A stretch of 64,000 bases of DNA from Nonomuraea sediminis (GTDB lineage Bacteria; Actinomycetota; Actinomycetes; Streptosporangiales; Streptosporangiaceae): contig NZ_JAHDTI010000009.1 in NCBI RefSeq assembly GCF_018531495.1, positions 248,001 through 312,000 on the forward strand, in the 5' to 3' direction. The notes under the pieces were generated by a model. The model made no database searches, was not told where the DNA came from, and saw only the letters and a program-made list of their open reading frames with translations. Positions 18,734 to 26,779 of this stretch are shown here, piece by piece; position 1 is the stretch's first letter, and each line of letters begins with the position of its first letter. Made by a program: the position numbers and the translations under genes.

Positions 18734-19294
18734 CCGGATGGCGCCCTCTTCGCGGGCGTATCCCTCCAGCATGCCGCGCAGCTGGCGGCGGCCTCGGTGC
18801 AGACGGGACATGACCGTGCCGATCGGCGTGCCCATCCTCTCCGCGATCTCCTTGTAGGCGAAGCCCTCGACGTCGGCCAGGTAGACGGCGACGCGGAAGT
18901 CCTCGGGCAGGGACCGCAACGCGTTCATCACGACGCTGTCCGGGAGCCGGTCGAGCGCCTCGGCCTCGGCGGACTTCAACCCGGTCGAGGTGTGCGACTC
19001 GGCGGCGTGCAGCTGCCAGTCCTCGATGTCCTCCGCGGCGGAGAGCTTCGGCGAGCGCTGCTTCTTCCGGTAGTCGTTGATGAAGTTGTTGGTGAGGATG
19101 CGGTGCAGCCAGGCCTTGAGGTTGGTGCCCTCGCGGAACTGGTGGTAGGACGTGTACGCCTTGGCGACCGTCTCCTGTACCAGGTCCTCGGCGTCGGCGG
19201 TGTTACGGGTCAGGCGCATCGCGGAGGCGAACAGCTGCGAGGTCACGGGCACGACGTCGCGCTCGAACCAGTCCTGACGCTGCTCTTCGGTCAT
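18707..19294 (-). CDS. ECF RNA polymerase sigma factor, SigR/SigH type
   Basis: 195 residues from ATG 19294. Region 2 (ASAMRLTRNTADAEDLVQETVAKAY and TNLKAWLHRILTNNFINDYRKKQR) and region 4 (LRSLPEDFRVAVYLADVEGFAYKEIAERMGTPIGTVMSRLHRGR) are those of the thiol-oxidative-stress sigma factors SigR (Streptomyces) and SigH (Mycobacterium). The known partner is the zinc anti-sigma RsrA, normally encoded just downstream, but here the next gene is a convergent MEDS-HATPase. The frame stays open 57 codons upstream of the ATG to a possible start at 19465, comparable with the extended SigR' isoform of Streptomyces. A TTG nine bases upstream of the ATG has GGGGGA before it. Confidence 0.9.
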   Translation of the reverse strand: MTEEQRQDWFERDVVPVTSQLFASAMRLTRNTADAEDLVQETVAKAYTSYHQFREGTNLKAWLHRILTNNFINDYRKKQRSPKLSAAEDIEDWQLHAAESHTSTGLKSAEAEALDRLPDSVVMNALRSLPEDFRVAVYLADVEGFAYKEIAERMGTPIGTVMSRLHRGRRQLRGMLEGYAREEGAIRLPAQRVAA

Positions 19295-19540
19295 AGTGAT
19301 CAATTCATTCCCCCTTGCGCTATCTCCCCGTTTTCGGCACAAGCCGCCGACAGCTTCGCCATCTTCGCAAACCACGCGTAAGGGCTGCGTTAACGGTTCC
19401 ACCTGGTCAGAGAGGTAAACGTCCATATGCTCGCGGCGTGCGAGTTCACGTCCACGGCCGGACAAGTCTCATTATCGTAACACTCTTCACCCAATTCCGC
19501 GGAAAAAGTGGCCAGAGTCACATGCGATAGGTTAGGGGCC

Positions 19541-20614
19541 ATGGAGTTCGCCGACCGTCACGACGTGGTCACACGCCGGTGGGTATCGGAGGCCATCCGC
19601 CTGGTGGAGGCCGACGCCAACCGAAGCTGTGATACGCACCTGCACGTCTTTCCGCTTCCCTCCCGCTGGGGAATAAACCTCTACTTGAAAGACGAGTCGG
19701 TGCACCCCACTGGTTCACTGAAGCACCGGTTGGCCAGGTCGCTTTTCCTCTACGGGCTGGCCAACGGGTGGATCGGACCCACCACCACGATCGTCGAGGC
19801 GTCCAGCGGCTCCACCGCCGTCAGCGAGGCGTACTTCGCCCGCCTGCTCGGCCTGCCGTTCATCGCCGTGATGCCGGCGAGCACCTCGCAGGAGAAGATC
19901 CACCTGATCGAGTTCTACGGGGGCAAGTGCCACCTGGTCGACGACCCGGCCTCGATCTATGACGAATCTCACCGGCTGGCCGCCGAAACCGGCGGCCACT
20001 TCATGGACCAGTTCACCTACGCGGAGCGGGCCACCGACTGGCGTGGGAACAACAACATCGCCGAGTCGATCTATTCCCAGATGGCCATGGAGCCGCACCC
20101 CGAGCCCGCCTGGATCGTGGTCGGCGCGGGTACCGGCGGCACGTCCGCCACAATCGGCCGCTACATCCGCTATCGCTGCTACTCCACCCGCCTGGCGGTC
20201 GTCGACCCCGAGGGTTCGGCCTTCTACCCCGCGTGGGTCTCGGAGGACCTGTCGATGAAGGGCAGGGGTTCGCGCATCGAGGGCATCGGCCGGCCGCGCG
20301 TCGAGCCGTCCTTCCAGCCCAGCGTGATCGACCGCATGATCCAGGTGCCCGACGACCGCTCGATCGCGGCCATGCACTGGGTGCGCGAGGTCACCGGCCG
20401 CGACGTCGGCGGCTCCACCGGCACCAACGTCGCGGCGTGCGTCGAGATCATCCGCGAGATGCGCGCCGCGGGCGAGCACGGCAGCGTCGTCACCCTGATC
20501 TGCGACTCCGGCACCCGCTACAAGGACACCTACGCCAGCACCGACTGGATCACGGCCCAGGGCATGAACATCGCCCCCCACCTCGCCGCCTTCCGCGATT
20601 TCCTCGCAAGCTGA
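19541..20614 (+). CDS. PLP-dependent cysteine synthase/cysteine desulfhydrase family protein
   Basis: 357 residues from ATG 19541 (AGGGG upstream); earlier in-frame starts lack a ribosome site. Fold-type II PLP enzyme: LYLKDESVHPTGSLKHRLA carries the PLP lysine in SLKHR, IVEASSGSTAVSEA is the substrate Ser/Thr loop, and VGAGTGGTSA is the glycine-rich phosphate loop. The sequence is closer to the Cds1-type L-cysteine desulfhydrase/cysteine synthase-like branch of actinobacteria than to CysK/CysM. It may release sulfide from cysteine or degrade excess cysteine. It is divergent from the SigR-like gene (thiol stress), a suggestive pairing since SigR regulons include cysteine and thiol genes. Confidence 0.88.
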   Translation: MEFADRHDVVTRRWVSEAIRLVEADANRSCDTHLHVFPLPSRWGINLYLKDESVHPTGSLKHRLARSLFLYGLANGWIGPTTTIVEASSGSTAVSEAYFARLLGLPFIAVMPASTSQEKIHLIEFYGGKCHLVDDPASIYDESHRLAAETGGHFMDQFTYAERATDWRGNNNIAESIYSQMAMEPHPEPAWIVVGAGTGGTSATIGRYIRYRCYSTRLAVVDPEGSAFYPAWVSEDLSMKGRGSRIEGIGRPRVEPSFQPSVIDRMIQVPDDRSIAAMHWVREVTGRDVGGSTGTNVAACVEIIREMRAAGEHGSVVTLICDSGTRYKDTYASTDWITAQGMNIAPHLAAFRDFLAS

Positions 20615-20648
20615 TTCCTGTACGGCGAGCGATTCCTGTACGGCGAGC
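20613..20648 (+). repeat. two direct copies of an 18-bp word at a gene end
   Basis: GATTCCTGTACGGCGAGC occurs at 20613-20630 and again at 20631-20648 without a gap, the first copy using the last two bases of the PLP gene's stop codon. They lead straight into the element A/B repeat block. Confidence 0.8.
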
Positions 20649-20660
20649 CGCCACCACCGG

Positions 20661-20830
20661 CCGCCCGCCGCACTCCGGCTGAGGACCCGCGCCCGGCGCC
20701 TCCGGCGAGTCGGCGCCACTTTCTCGCCGTCACGGCGCATCGTTTCGCGGGCACCACGGTCCCCCTGATCCGCCGTACAGGGCGCCGACTTCGCCGACCC
20801 ACATCTCACCGACCCGGCGCCTGAAAACCC
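20661..20830 (+). repeat. intergenic repeat: element A copy followed by element B copy
   Basis: Element A (about 75 bp) begins at CCGCCCGCCGCACTCCGGCT, continues GAGGACCCGCGCCCGG, CGCCTCCGGCGAGTCGGCG, and ends near CCGTCACGG at 20735. Element B follows at 20772-20830 (CGCCGTACAGGGCGCCGAC, then CCGACCCGGCGCCTG). The words recur at 38687, 43189-43350, 56036-56426 and 58743. The gap 20831-20907 holds more of the same GC-rich sequence and no gene. Confidence 0.75.
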
Positions 20831-20907
20831 CGGGCGCCGGGGTCGGCGAGGAGGCGTGCGGCGGCCGTCCGGCGCCTCGTACGGCGGACCGGAGGACCGT
20901 GGTGAAT

Positions 20908-21864
20908 TCAGGAACGCGCCGCGTCGACGGAGAAGAACTTGGCGACGTCGTCGAGGATGGCGTGGGCGCCCTGGAGGCCGACGGCGCTCATCCAGGTGAG
21001 GTCGCTGACCTCGTGCTGCGTCCCCTTCAGCTTGGCCCACAGCGGGTTGGTGACGAACTTCTTCTTCGGCCCCTCGGTCGAGGCGTCCGGGAAGGTGGAG
21101 ACGAAGATGTGGTCGGCGTCGAGCTGGGCGATGTTCTCCGCGCTGACGTCAACGGCGATCTTGGCGGGGTCCTTGGGCTGTGACGCGGGCCGGGTGAAGC
21201 CGATGTCCTTCATCACGATGCCGGAGTAGGAGTTCTCCACGTACAGCCGGGTCGTGGGCTCGCCGGCGAAGCGGACGATCGAGATTGCGGGCAGCTTGCC
21301 GTCCTTGGCCTGGATCTCCTGCCCGATCTTGTGCGCCCGGTCCTCGTACTCCTTGATACGGGTCTCGGCCAGTTGTTCCTTGCCGAGCGCCTGGCCGACC
21401 AGGCGGACGTTGTCCTTCCAGATGGCGCCGGTGGTCTCGCTGAAGACGGTCGGGGCGATCTTGGACAGCTTGTCGTAGAGGGCCTCGTGGCGGACCTTGG
21501 CCGACAGGATCAGGTCGGGCTTGAGCGCCATGATCTTCTCGAGGCTGGGCTGCTCCAGCGTGCCGACCGCGGTGGCCTCCTTGCCGTACTGCTGGGCGAG
21601 CGGGCCGAGATAGTCGGGGAGCTTGGACTCGATCGAGCGGTAGGTCGTGTAGCCGACCACCGGCGTCTCCAGCGTGAGCGTGGCGTCGACGAAGCTCTGG
21701 TCGAGCGCGACGACCCGCTTGGGCTGTGCGGGAATCCTGGTCTCGCCCATCGCGTGCTTCACGGTCCTGAACGGCTTGTCCGCGGACGTGCTTGGCGACG
21801 TGCTGCCGCAGGCTGCGAGCCCGGCGATCACGACCGCGCCGACCAGGACGCGCAACGCTCTCAT
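20908..21864 (-). CDS. iron-siderophore ABC transporter substrate-binding lipoprotein
   Basis: 318 residues from ATG 21864 with AAGGGG six bases upstream; a TTG at 21879 is unlikely. The signal peptide ends in lipobox LAACG (Cys near residue 19). The mature protein is a FecB/FepB-type periplasmic-binding-protein fold (class III): PKRVVALDQSFVDATLTLETPVVGYTTY, and GTLEQPSLEKIMALKPDLILS. It binds ferric siderophores at the cell surface and passes them to the permeases encoded divergently at 21962-24027. Iron-box-like palindromes overlap the shared promoter. Confidence 0.95.
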   Translation of the reverse strand: MRALRVLVGAVVIAGLAACGSTSPSTSADKPFRTVKHAMGETRIPAQPKRVVALDQSFVDATLTLETPVVGYTTYRSIESKLPDYLGPLAQQYGKEATAVGTLEQPSLEKIMALKPDLILSAKVRHEALYDKLSKIAPTVFSETTGAIWKDNVRLVGQALGKEQLAETRIKEYEDRAHKIGQEIQAKDGKLPAISIVRFAGEPTTRLYVENSYSGIVMKDIGFTRPASQPKDPAKIAVDVSAENIAQLDADHIFVSTFPDASTEGPKKKFVTNPLWAKLKGTQHEVSDLTWMSAVGLQGAHAILDDVAKFFSVDAARS

Positions 21865-21882
21865 GGAGATCCCCTTCAAAGC

Positions 21883-21919
21883 TTAGGCAAACCTAATTTA
21901 GGTTAGGACTGCCTAACCT
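21883..21919. promoter_or_regulatory. two DtxR/IdeR (iron box)-like operators
   Basis: TTAGG-CAAA-CCTAA at 21883-21896 and AGGTTAGG-N4-CCTAACCT at 21900-21919 lie in the 97-bp spacer between the substrate-binding gene and the permease operon. They match the half-sites of DtxR/IdeR operators (TTAGGTTAG...CTAACCTAA). Iron-loaded DtxR-family repressor bound here would silence both transcription units. The double site suggests cooperative or graded repression. Confidence 0.8.
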
Positions 21920-21961
21920 GGCATACTTCACCAGGATCAGGCAAATGCTGAGGAGGAACGG

Positions 21962-22990
21962 GTGACCGCGACCGCTGTGCGCCTTCACGGCATCCGCCGC
22001 GGTCGGCTGCTCGTGCTGGTCGCCCTGCTCGGCGCGGTGGTGCTGGCGGTGATCCTGAGCATCACGATCGGCTCGAAGTCCGTGCCGCTGGCCGACGCCT
22101 GGCACGCGCTGGCGAGCCCCGACGGCAGCGAGAACGACATCGTCATCCGGTCGCTGCGCCTGCCGCGCACCGCGCTCGGCATCATGGCCGGGATCGCGCT
22201 GGGCGTCGCGGGCGCGCTCATGCAGGGCCACACCCGCAACCCGCTGGCCGACCCCGGGCTGCTCGGCGTCACCCAGGGAGCCGCGTTCGCCATGGTGGCC
22301 TCGATCATCCTGCTCGGCACCTCCAGCCTGCTGGGCTACATCTGGTTCGGCCTGGCGGGCGCGCTGATCGCCAGCGTCGGGGTGTTCGCGCTCGGCATGG
22401 TCGGCGGCAGGGGCGGCCCGACGCCGGTCACGCTGGCGCTGGCCGGCACCGCCGTCAGCGCCTTCCTCTACGCGCTGACCTCGGCCGTCGTGCTGCTGGA
22501 CGAGCAGGCCATGGACGTGTTCAGGTTCTGGCAGGCCGGCTCGATCGCGGGCCGCGGCTCCGAGGTGGCCTGGCAGGTGCTGCCGTTCATCCTGGTGGGG
22601 CTGGTGCTGGCGATGGTCAACGCGCCCGGGCTGAACGCGCTGGCGCTCGGCGAGGACGTCGCCCGCAGCCTCGGCCAGAACATCGCGCTCACCCGCGGCG
22701 TCGGCGTGGCCGCCGTGACGCTGCTGTCGGGCGCGGCGGTCGCGGCCTGCGGCTCGCTGGCCTTCGTCGGGCTGATCGTGCCGCACCTGGCGCGACCGCT
22801 GTCGGGCACCGACCATCGCTGGCTGCTGCCCTACTCCGGCCTGATCGGCGCCGCGCTGCTGCTGTTCGCCGACGTGATCGGCCGCGTCGTGGCCCCGCCG
22901 GGAGAACTGGAGGTCGGCGTGGTGCTCGCGCTGATCGGCGCGCCGTTCTTCATCTTCCTGGTCCGCCGCAGGAAGCCGGTGCGCCTGTGA
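21962..22990 (+). CDS. FecCD-family iron ABC transporter permease (first)
   Basis: 342 residues, GTG start with AGGAGG upstream. FecCD permease with about ten membrane helices; signature motifs include LRLPRTALGIMAGIALGVAGALMQG, NPLADPGLLGVTQGA and the coupling helix region ALGEDVARSLGQ, then GSLAFVGLIVPHLAR. It forms a heterodimer with the product of the next gene; the GTGA overlap (22987-22990) ensures coupled translation. Imports ferric siderophore across the membrane. Confidence 0.96.
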   Translation: MTATAVRLHGIRRGRLLVLVALLGAVVLAVILSITIGSKSVPLADAWHALASPDGSENDIVIRSLRLPRTALGIMAGIALGVAGALMQGHTRNPLADPGLLGVTQGAAFAMVASIILLGTSSLLGYIWFGLAGALIASVGVFALGMVGGRGGPTPVTLALAGTAVSAFLYALTSAVVLLDEQAMDVFRFWQAGSIAGRGSEVAWQVLPFILVGLVLAMVNAPGLNALALGEDVARSLGQNIALTRGVGVAAVTLLSGAAVAACGSLAFVGLIVPHLARPLSGTDHRWLLPYSGLIGAALLLFADVIGRVVAPPGELEVGVVLALIGAPFFIFLVRRRKPVRL

Positions 22991-24027
22991 CGTATCCGCT
23001 GCGGATCGCGGGCCTTTCCTGGCAGGTACGGCTGCGCGGCGTCGTGATCGTGGTCGCCGGGCTGGCCGTGCTGGCGCTGCTGATGGCGCTGAACATGCGC
23101 ATCGGCGATCTCCCCATGTCACTGGGAACAGTCCTGCGCGCCACGGTCGACGCGTCCATGCCGGAACATTTCGTGATCATGGAGCTGCGGCTCCCCCGCG
23201 CGCTCACCGGGGCCCTGGTCGGGGCCGCGCTCGCGCTGTCGGGCGCGATCATCCAGTCCATCGCGCGCAACCCGCTGGCCAGCCCCGAGATCCTCGGCGT
23301 CACCACCGGCGCCTCCGTCACGGTCGTGGCGGGCGTGGTGCTCACCGGCACCACGGCCGGCGGCGTCAGCGGCCTGCTGTCCACACTCGGCATCCCGGCC
23401 CTCGCGCTGCTCGGCGGCCTGCTCGGCGCCCTGGTCGTGTACGCGCTGGCCTGGCGGCGCGGGCTGGACGGCTACCGGCTCGTCCTGGTGGGCATCGGCG
23501 TGGCCGCGGTGTTCACCAACGTCAAGTACTGGCTGCTGACCGTGGGTGACGTCAACGACACCGGCCGGGCCATGGTCTGGATCAGCGGCTCGCTCAACGG
23601 TCGCGGCTGGGAGCACGTCGTGCCGGTGGCGCTCGCGCTGGCCGTGCTCGTCCCGCTCACGCTGCTGGGCACCCGGTCGCTGGACGCGCTGCGCTTCGGC
23701 GACGACACCGTGACCGCGCTCGGCGTGCGGATGAACCCGGCCAGGGCGCTGATGATCCTGGCCGCCGTGCTGCTCGCCGCGGTGGCGACGGCCTCCGCCG
23801 GGCCGATCGCGTTCGTGGCGCTCGCCTCGCCGCAGATCGCGCTCCGGCTGGCGCGCTGCGCGCGGCCGCCGCTGCTGTGCTCGGCCGTGGTCGGCGCCGT
23901 CCTGGCCGGGGGTGCCGACCTGATCGCGCGGACCGCGTTCTCGCCGCTGGAGCTCCCTGTCGGCGTCGTGACGGCGGTGCTGGGCGCGCCGTACCTGATC
24001 CACCTCATCTGGAGGGCCCGCAAATGA
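22987..24027 (+). CDS. FecCD-family iron ABC transporter permease (second)
   Basis: 346 residues, GTG start overlapping the first permease by 4 bases. Same family: MELRLPRALTGALVGAALALSGAIIQS, ARNPLASPEILGVTTGASVTV, FGDDTVTALGVRMN and GPIAFVALASPQIALRL, with about ten membrane helices. The end overlaps the ATPase gene by ATGA. Second half of the siderophore import channel. Confidence 0.96.
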   Translation: MTYPLRIAGLSWQVRLRGVVIVVAGLAVLALLMALNMRIGDLPMSLGTVLRATVDASMPEHFVIMELRLPRALTGALVGAALALSGAIIQSIARNPLASPEILGVTTGASVTVVAGVVLTGTTAGGVSGLLSTLGIPALALLGGLLGALVVYALAWRRGLDGYRLVLVGIGVAAVFTNVKYWLLTVGDVNDTGRAMVWISGSLNGRGWEHVVPVALALAVLVPLTLLGTRSLDALRFGDDTVTALGVRMNPARALMILAAVLLAAVATASAGPIAFVALASPQIALRLARCARPPLLCSAVVGAVLAGGADLIARTAFSPLELPVGVVTAVLGAPYLIHLIWRARK

Positions 24028-24812
24028 GGTTGCACGCCAAATCGGTGACGCTCGGGTACGGCGAGCGGGTCGTCGTCGACGGCCTCGACCTCGGTGTCGA
24101 GGCGGGCACCGTGACCACGATCATCGGCCCGAACGGCTGCGGCAAGTCCACGCTGCTGCGCGCCCTGGGCAGGCTGCTCAAGCCGCAGGGCGGCGAAGTG
24201 CTGCTCGACGGCAGGCTCATCTCCGCCATCCCGACCAAGGAGGTGGCCAGGATCCTCACGGTGCTCCCCCAGGCGCCCACCGCGCCCGAGGGCCTGACCG
24301 TGGCCGACCTGGTGGCCAGGGGCCGGCACCCGCACCAGACGTGGTACCGCCAGTGGTCCTCCGACGACGAGGCCGCCGTGGGACAGGCGCTGGAGCTGAC
24401 CGGCCTGGCCGACCTGGCCGAGCGGCCGCTGGACGAGCTCTCGGGCGGGCAGCGCCAGCGGGCCTGGATCTCCATGGCCCTGGCCCAGGGCACCGACCTG
24501 CTGCTGCTCGACGAGCCGACCACGTTCCTGGACCTGGCCCACCAGGTGGAGGTGCTCGAGCTGGTGCGTCACCTGCACCGGGCGGCCGGACGGACGATCG
24601 TCATGGTCCTGCACGACCTGAACCTGGCCGCCCGCTACACCGACCGGCTGGTCGCCATGCGCGACGGCAAGGTGGTCGCGGTGGGCACGCCGCACGAGGT
24701 GCTGACCGAGGACCTGCTGCGCGAGGTCTTCGAGCTCGACGCCAAGGTCATCGAGGACCCCGTGGCCGGCACGCCGCTGGTCGTCCCCATCGGCCCGCAC
24801 CACCGCCCCTAG
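24024..24812 (+). CDS. iron-siderophore ABC transporter ATP-binding protein
   Basis: 262 residues from ATG 24024, overlapping the permease stop. ABC ATPase motifs: Walker A GPNGCGKST (about residues 36-44), Q-loop VLPQAPT, signature LSGGQRQRA, Walker B LLLLDEPTTFLD, and switch VLHDLN. Belongs to the FepC/FecE iron-uptake group. Powers the FecCD heterodimer. The stop overlaps the convergent TPR gene stop by 4 bases. Confidence 0.97.
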   Translation: MRLHAKSVTLGYGERVVVDGLDLGVEAGTVTTIIGPNGCGKSTLLRALGRLLKPQGGEVLLDGRLISAIPTKEVARILTVLPQAPTAPEGLTVADLVARGRHPHQTWYRQWSSDDEAAVGQALELTGLADLAERPLDELSGGQRQRAWISMALAQGTDLLLLDEPTTFLDLAHQVEVLELVRHLHRAAGRTIVMVLHDLNLAARYTDRLVAMRDGKVVAVGTPHEVLTEDLLREVFELDAKVIEDPVAGTPLVVPIGPHHRP

Positions 24813-26464
24813 CCGAGCGCGCGCCCGATCTCCTCGTCGCCGGGGTCCAGCTCGGCCGCCCTGAGCAGGTCCTGCCGCGCCTCCTCGGCACGGCCGGCCG
24901 CCCGCAGCACCAGAGCCCGGTTGAACAGCAGCGCGGCGGTCTCCTCCAGCTTGATCGCCGCGCCGAGATCCGCCAGCGCCCCCGCGTGGTCACCCTCGTG
25001 GAACGACAGCTCCGCCCGCCCCGCCCAGGCGGGCGCCAGCTCGTGATCCGCCGCCAGCGCCGCGTCGTAGGCCGCCCTGGCCTCGCGCGTCCTGCCGGCG
25101 GCCGCCTCGACCTGCCCGCGCACGCACAGCAGGTACGGGTTGCCGGGATCCAGTGCCAGCCCGCGCGCCACGTCGTCGGCGGCCTTGCCGTACTCGCCGG
25201 CGGCGGCGTGCAGCCCTGACCTGTTGACGTAGGCGGGCGCGAACGCGGGATCCAGCTCCACCGCGTGGTCCAGGTCGGCCAGCGCGCCGTCCAGGTCGCC
25301 GCGGGCGTAGCGCACCTCGGCCCGGTTGTAGTGCGCCTCGGGGAAGGGCGGGCTGAGCCTGATCACCTGCTCGAAGTCGGCCAGCGCCTCCTCCATGCGG
25401 CCCAGCTTGTGCAGCAGATTGCCACGTTCCAGGTAGTAGTCCGGGTAGCCGGGGTCGGCCTCGATCGCGGTGGCGTAGTCGGCCAGCGCCTCGCGGACGC
25501 GGCCCGCCATGGCCATCAGCTGGGCCCGGTTGGCGTACAGCACCAGGCGGTGGATCGGGTGCACGCCGCCCAGGTCCTGCTCGGCCAGCGCGATGGCCTC
25601 CTCCACCAGCGTCAGCGCCTCGGCGAACCGTCCCCTGCGGACCTCGACCAGGGCCTTGCCGTTCAGGTCGAAGCCCAGGTGGAAGGCGCGCTCGGCAGGG
25701 TCGGGCAGCAGCGAGGTGATGGTGACGGCCTCGTTGATCCAGGCCAGTGCCTGCTCGGGGTCGCGCCTGGCCCGGTCGTGGTGGCGCACCAGCAGCATGG
25801 CCGTGCCGTAGGCGATCGTGGCGCGGTGCTTGGGGTCGATGCTCAGCCGCCGGGACCTGTCGTAGAGCTCGCGGGCCTCGTCCTCGCGGTCGACGGCCTC
25901 GAGCGCGCCGGCGACCCGCTGCACGAGGACCTGCCAGGCCTCGGGGTCGGCGCCGTACTCCATGCCGCGCAGCGCCGCCAGGCCCGACTCGGCCATCGCG
26001 TGGTGGAAGCCCTCGTCGCGATAGCGGTCGAAGTCGTTCACCAGCGGCCGGTCACCGGGCGCCGACGGCCCGCGCACGATCTCGAGCAGCTCGCCGGGCA
26101 CGCGTCGCCGGAGAACCCGGACCAGCTCGGCATCGGTGGGGTCGGCCTCGTCCAGGTTGACCACGGTCAGCCTGGCAGGTCCCGCCCCGCGCAGGTGGTC
26201 GCGGACGAACTCGGCGAGCCCGTTGGCCACACGCAGCGTCCGGCGGGCGCCAGGGATGAGGATGCGCTGCGGCCTGGGCAGCGAGGCCGCCAGGGATCGC
26301 CTGGTCAGCGGCACGCCCAGGTGGGGCGCCGCCACGTTGATCTCGATGTCGTGCGCCGCCACCAGCTCCTGGGGCGCGTCGGGGACGAGCGTCTCCAGGA
26401 GGGCCGCGGCGAGCGTGTAAGGGCCGCGCAGGCGGCGATCGGCGTCGAGAAAGATCGCGTTCAC
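24809..26464 (-). CDS. tetratricopeptide-repeat protein
   Basis: 551 residues, GTG start with AAGGA upstream. An N-terminal ~150-residue region (GPYTLAAALLETLVPDAPQE, RTLRVANGLAEFVRDHL, VVNLDEADPTDAELVRVLLRR-like) has no recognised domain but resembles the degenerate effector-linked module seen in other actinobacterial TPR proteins. From about residue 200 to the end there are eight or more TPR motifs (for example YYLERGNLLHKLGRMEEALA, AHYNRAEVRYARGDLDGALA). There is no helix-turn-helix and no membrane segment, so it is probably a cytoplasmic scaffold or peptide-binding protein. A 24-codon frame and a hairpin lie immediately upstream on the same strand. Confidence 0.88.
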   Translation of the reverse strand: MNAIFLDADRRLRGPYTLAAALLETLVPDAPQELVAAHDIEINVAAPHLGVPLTRRSLAASLPRPQRILIPGARRTLRVANGLAEFVRDHLRGAGPARLTVVNLDEADPTDAELVRVLRRRVPGELLEIVRGPSAPGDRPLVNDFDRYRDEGFHHAMAESGLAALRGMEYGADPEAWQVLVQRVAGALEAVDREDEARELYDRSRRLSIDPKHRATIAYGTAMLLVRHHDRARRDPEQALAWINEAVTITSLLPDPAERAFHLGFDLNGKALVEVRRGRFAEALTLVEEAIALAEQDLGGVHPIHRLVLYANRAQLMAMAGRVREALADYATAIEADPGYPDYYLERGNLLHKLGRMEEALADFEQVIRLSPPFPEAHYNRAEVRYARGDLDGALADLDHAVELDPAFAPAYVNRSGLHAAAGEYGKAADDVARGLALDPGNPYLLCVRGQVEAAAGRTREARAAYDAALAADHELAPAWAGRAELSFHEGDHAGALADLGAAIKLEETAALLFNRALVLRAAGRAEEARQDLLRAAELDPGDEEIGRALG

Positions 26465-26489
26465 AAGGTCCTTCTTCCGTGGCTCCCGC

Positions 26490-26518
26490 GGTCGGCGCCC
26501 CCGCTCAGAACGCCGACC
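26490..26518 (-). promoter_or_regulatory. hairpin between the candidate micropeptide and the TPR gene
   Basis: On the transcribed strand GGTCGGCG and CGCCGACC (complements of 26511-26518 and 26490-26497) form a perfect 8-bp stem with a 13-base loop. It stands between the micropeptide stop and the TPR gene's ribosome site, where it could act as an attenuator or a translational gate. Confidence 0.4.
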
Positions 26519-26527
26519 AGCTGAGGC

Positions 26528-26602
26528 CTACTGGGCGTGCCTAGGCGATGCCGCGCCCGCGGGCCTCACGGTTCCGGACTTGTGGACGACGACCTTCTTC
26601 AT
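26528..26602 (-). CDS. candidate 24-residue micropeptide upstream of the TPR gene
   Basis: ATG 26602 is preceded by GGAAGGG at about six bases, a stronger ribosome site than many full genes here have. The peptide begins MKKVVVHKSGTVRPAG and ends SPRHAQ before TAG. It is basic, without Cys, and has no signal peptide. It ends 63 bases before the TPR gene start. It could be a regulatory leader peptide, or a small ligand or precursor peptide for the TPR protein. No homology is known to me; the call rests on the ribosome site and position. Confidence 0.45.
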   Translation of the reverse strand: MKKVVVHKSGTVRPAGAASPRHAQ

Positions 26603-26779
26603 TCGCACCCTTCCGTGTTCGCGCAGAAAGGGACCGCCGCATGAGGGTCTTGCTCGGAGCGGTCCCGACGACCGACTCATGTGAACACGAGTCAAAGTCT
26701 TCGATCAAGACTTGGCCCGGTAAGGGATATTTCCACATACATACGGACACACGCCGCAGAGGTCGCGGAGGGTCCGGAA
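26603..26779 (-). promoter_or_regulatory. 177-bp promoter-bearing gap upstream of the micropeptide
   Basis: The spacer after ftsY is A/T-richer than its surroundings and contains an imperfect palindrome at 26674-26693 with arms GACTC and GAGTC around an inner GTG-AA-CAC. It probably carries the promoter and an operator for the micropeptide-TPR unit. No -35/-10 pair is compelling. Confidence 0.35.

Noticed and set aside
17774..19294. RsrA-like zinc anti-sigma gene next to the SigR-type gene
   Set aside because: Looked for a HxxxCxxC protein on both strands; none is present in the flanking genes.
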